47,475 bases of DNA from Vibrio sp. Hep-1b-8. Its GTDB lineage: Bacteria > Pseudomonadota > Gammaproteobacteria > Enterobacterales > Vibrionaceae. The DNA is taken from assembly GCF_006124995.1 (NCBI RefSeq), contig NZ_QEWN01000006.1, positions 1 to 47,475 of the forward strand, given 5' to 3'. The notes below the pieces were generated by a model. It saw only the letters and a program-made list of their open reading frames with translations. It was not told the DNA's origin and made no database searches. Below are positions 46,266 through 47,475 of this stretch, piece after piece (positions within the stretch are counted from its first letter, which is position 1; each line of letters begins with the position of its first letter). A program made the position numbers and the translations under genes.

Positions 46266-46301
46266 GATGAGACCGTTTATTTGATTCCTAATGAGTGAAG
46301 A

Positions 46302-46847
46302 TTATTTGAGGGGTATGCGATACAGGTACTCTGTATCATGCTTGCCTTTGAAGTGCTCTTTTTCATCCAGAAAAGTGGTCACTTCACCAAAATTACCATT
46401 TTGCGCATCAAGCTTTTTGAACAATGCCCATGACGCGTCATTTTCTTCTGTGATCGTCGTTTCGATGGCGTTAATCTTCGCCAATTCATCTCGCTTTAGA
46501 AGGCTTTCAAGCATAGTAAATGCTAAACCTTTTCCACGTGCCCAAGGCGAGACGGCAACCTGCCAGACAAAGAGAACATCAGGCTCGTTTGGTTTTTGAT
46601 AACCAGAAATAAAGCCTGCTACGTTGCCTTTGTGTTCCACCAAAATACAGGTTTTGCTGAAATGCGTAGTCTGGAGAAAGTTGCAGTAAGAAGAGTTCAT
46701 GTCTAGTGGTGGACAGTCTGCGATCAAACTGTAAATGTCATCACCATCCGTTGCTTGTGGTTCACGAAAAATCCATTTTTGACTTGGGTCTTCTCCAATT
46801 TCTGGATACATCACCCAAGGTGCTGACGTGATCATGTGTAGATACAT
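46302..46847 (-). CDS. ectA: L-2,4-diaminobutyric acid acetyltransferase
   Basis: EctA N-acetylates diaminobutyrate using acetyl-CoA, a step to ectoine. The 181-residue GNAT protein has WIFREPQATDGDDIYSLIAD, PLDMNSSYCNFL, and the acetyl-CoA-binding VSPWARGKGLAFTML. The start is uncertain: the ATG at 46847 lies only 1 base after AAGGA, so the in-frame ATG at 46835 (12 bases from it) may be used. It heads the ectoine operon. Confidence 0.93.
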   Translation of the reverse strand: MYLHMITSAPWVMYPEIGEDPSQKWIFREPQATDGDDIYSLIADCPPLDMNSSYCNFLQTTHFSKTCILVEHKGNVAGFISGYQKPNEPDVLFVWQVAVSPWARGKGLAFTMLESLLKRDELAKINAIETTITEENDASWALFKKLDAQNGNFGEVTTFLDEKEHFKGKHDTEYLYRIPLK

Positions 46848-46876
46848 ATCCTTCGTGCTCTAATTAATTCCTTTAT

Positions 46877-46907
46877 ATTATGAGCATTATTTTGGGGGTA
46901 AAATCAA
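46877..46907 (-). promoter_or_regulatory. Candidate ectA promoter
   Basis: On the minus strand TTGATT (46902-46907), a 19-base spacer with a C5 run, and CATAAT (46877-46882) lie 30 bases before ectA. The spacer is longer than ideal, which is common at osmotically induced promoters. No CosR site is identified. Confidence 0.3.
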
Positions 46908-47074
46908 ATAAGCCACCAATTAATCCTGATTGATGTGATATTGATCGCGGTATAAGATGTATGTGGTGAAAGAAAATAGTTTGAGGTCTAATGTATTTAT
47001 AGCGCAGTGCAAAACATTTCGTAAATGAGTACAGAGATGACACAACTAAAGTGGGACTGACGGAACAAACAATC

Positions 47075-47107
47075 AAAAAAAACGGCATGCCTAAGCATGC
47101 CGTTTTT
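47075..47107 (-). terminator. Terminator after the BCCT transporter gene
   Basis: A 10-base stem ACGGCATGC / GCATGCCGT with a CTAA loop is flanked by A- and T-runs. On the minus strand it ends transcription of the BCCT gene before ectA. Confidence 0.85.
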
Positions 47108-47125
47108 CATATCAATATAGCGTGT

Positions 47126-47407
47126 TTAAGCTTTCGCTTTCTTCATTGATTTCGATGATGGACGAGGCTCATCCATCAAGCCTTTTATCAATGATACCGT
47201 TGCTACAAGCAATACAATCGTAAATGGTAGACCGGTTGTCACCGCCATTGCCTGAGCAGCCGCTAACCCACCACCTAGCATCAGAGCGATAGCAACCAAA
47301 TCTTCAAACGTACACCAGAATACACGTTGCGGTGTTGGTGCATCCACTTTACCACCAGCAGCGATGGTATCGATAACCAACGAACCAGAGTCAAAGCAAA
47401 AAAGCAA
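47126..47407 (-). CDS. BCCT-family betaine/choline transporter, C-terminal part (homology disrupted)
   Basis: About 90 residues match the end of a BCCT-type compatible-solute transporter: DSGSLVIDTIAAGGK (the conserved end of helix 8), RVFWCTFEDLVAIALMLGGGL and a C-terminal helix, then a basic tail. Such a gene upstream of ectABC is usual in vibrios. Homology stops at about 47392: the residues preceding DSGS should be FFVTSS-like but here read LLFCF, and the remaining 70 bases to the window edge show no transporter sequence. The gene is thus either broken at this point or joined to foreign sequence. Confidence 0.75.
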   Translation of the reverse strand: MLFCFDSGSLVIDTIAAGGKVDAPTPQRVFWCTFEDLVAIALMLGGGLAAAQAMAVTTGLPFTIVLLVATVSLIKGLMDEPRPSSKSMKKAKA

Positions 47408-47475
47408 AAAAGGACATATATGGTCACCTCGCTGTTCGCAAGGCCTGATTGAAATTAATGTCGGTCTTTTCTTTA

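Overview
The window is a chromosomal segment of a Vibrio-like gammaproteobacterium. The protein sequences read as Vibrio throughout, and the blocks tktA-epd-pgk-fbaA, argO/argP, pyk-glmS, ispB-rplU-rpmA-cgtA and lptD-surA-pdxA-rsmA-apaG-apaH are classic vibrio chromosome I housekeeping neighbourhoods. The species cannot be fixed from sequence reading alone.

Layout. 1-13.8 kb: central carbon genes (3' end of transketolase, epd, pgk, fbaA), mechanosensitive channel mscS, a YbaK-type deacylase, the arginine exporter argO with its divergent regulator argP, a SIMPL-domain protein, pyruvate kinase, a DeoR-family regulator and glmS. 13.8-19.3 kb: an AT-rich accessory cassette that looks like a bacteriocin/microcin export locus. 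It holds a peptidase-containing ABC exporter (C39 triad intact), an HlyD-type adaptor, and a divergent operon encoding an 82-residue Arg/Ser-rich peptide with a textbook double-glycine-type leader followed directly by a CPBP membrane protease. A small membrane protein converges on that operon. 19.3-19.65 kb: a junction made of a truncated IS3-type element and the last ~45 codons of a 2-keto-3-deoxygluconate kinase. 19.66-24.25 kb: eda and the mannitol genes mtlA-mtlD-mtlR. 24.7-28 kb: an orphan TRAP substrate-binding protein and an OlsF-like two-domain acyltransferase with a PhoB-box-like site upstream. 28.2-33.5 kb: ispB, rplU-rpmA, cgtA, yjjP-yjjB, folA. 33.5-33.8 kb: a cluster of TTCG mini-hairpins and an 11-copy heptanucleotide array that runs into the stop codon of apaH. 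33.8-41.6 kb: the lptD-surA-pdxA-rsmA-apaG-apaH operon and divergent djlA. 41.6-42.9 kb: IS remnants (the right end of an IS3-type element abutting a truncated, frameshifted IS481-type element). 43.1-47.5 kb: the ectoine operon ectA-ectB-ectC-ask and the 3' end of a BCCT transporter whose homology stops abruptly near the window edge.

How the parts work together. The housekeeping parts supply glycolysis, aminosugar entry, ubiquinone side chain, ribosome and outer-membrane biogenesis. The accessory parts are a candidate peptide-export system, mannitol uptake and osmoprotection. The two accessory blocks are bordered by IS fragments truncated on their interior side, so IS-mediated rearrangement (or, less attractively, draft-assembly joins) probably shaped both. 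The best candidate for a little-described system is the peptide/CPBP/PCAT/HlyD cassette.
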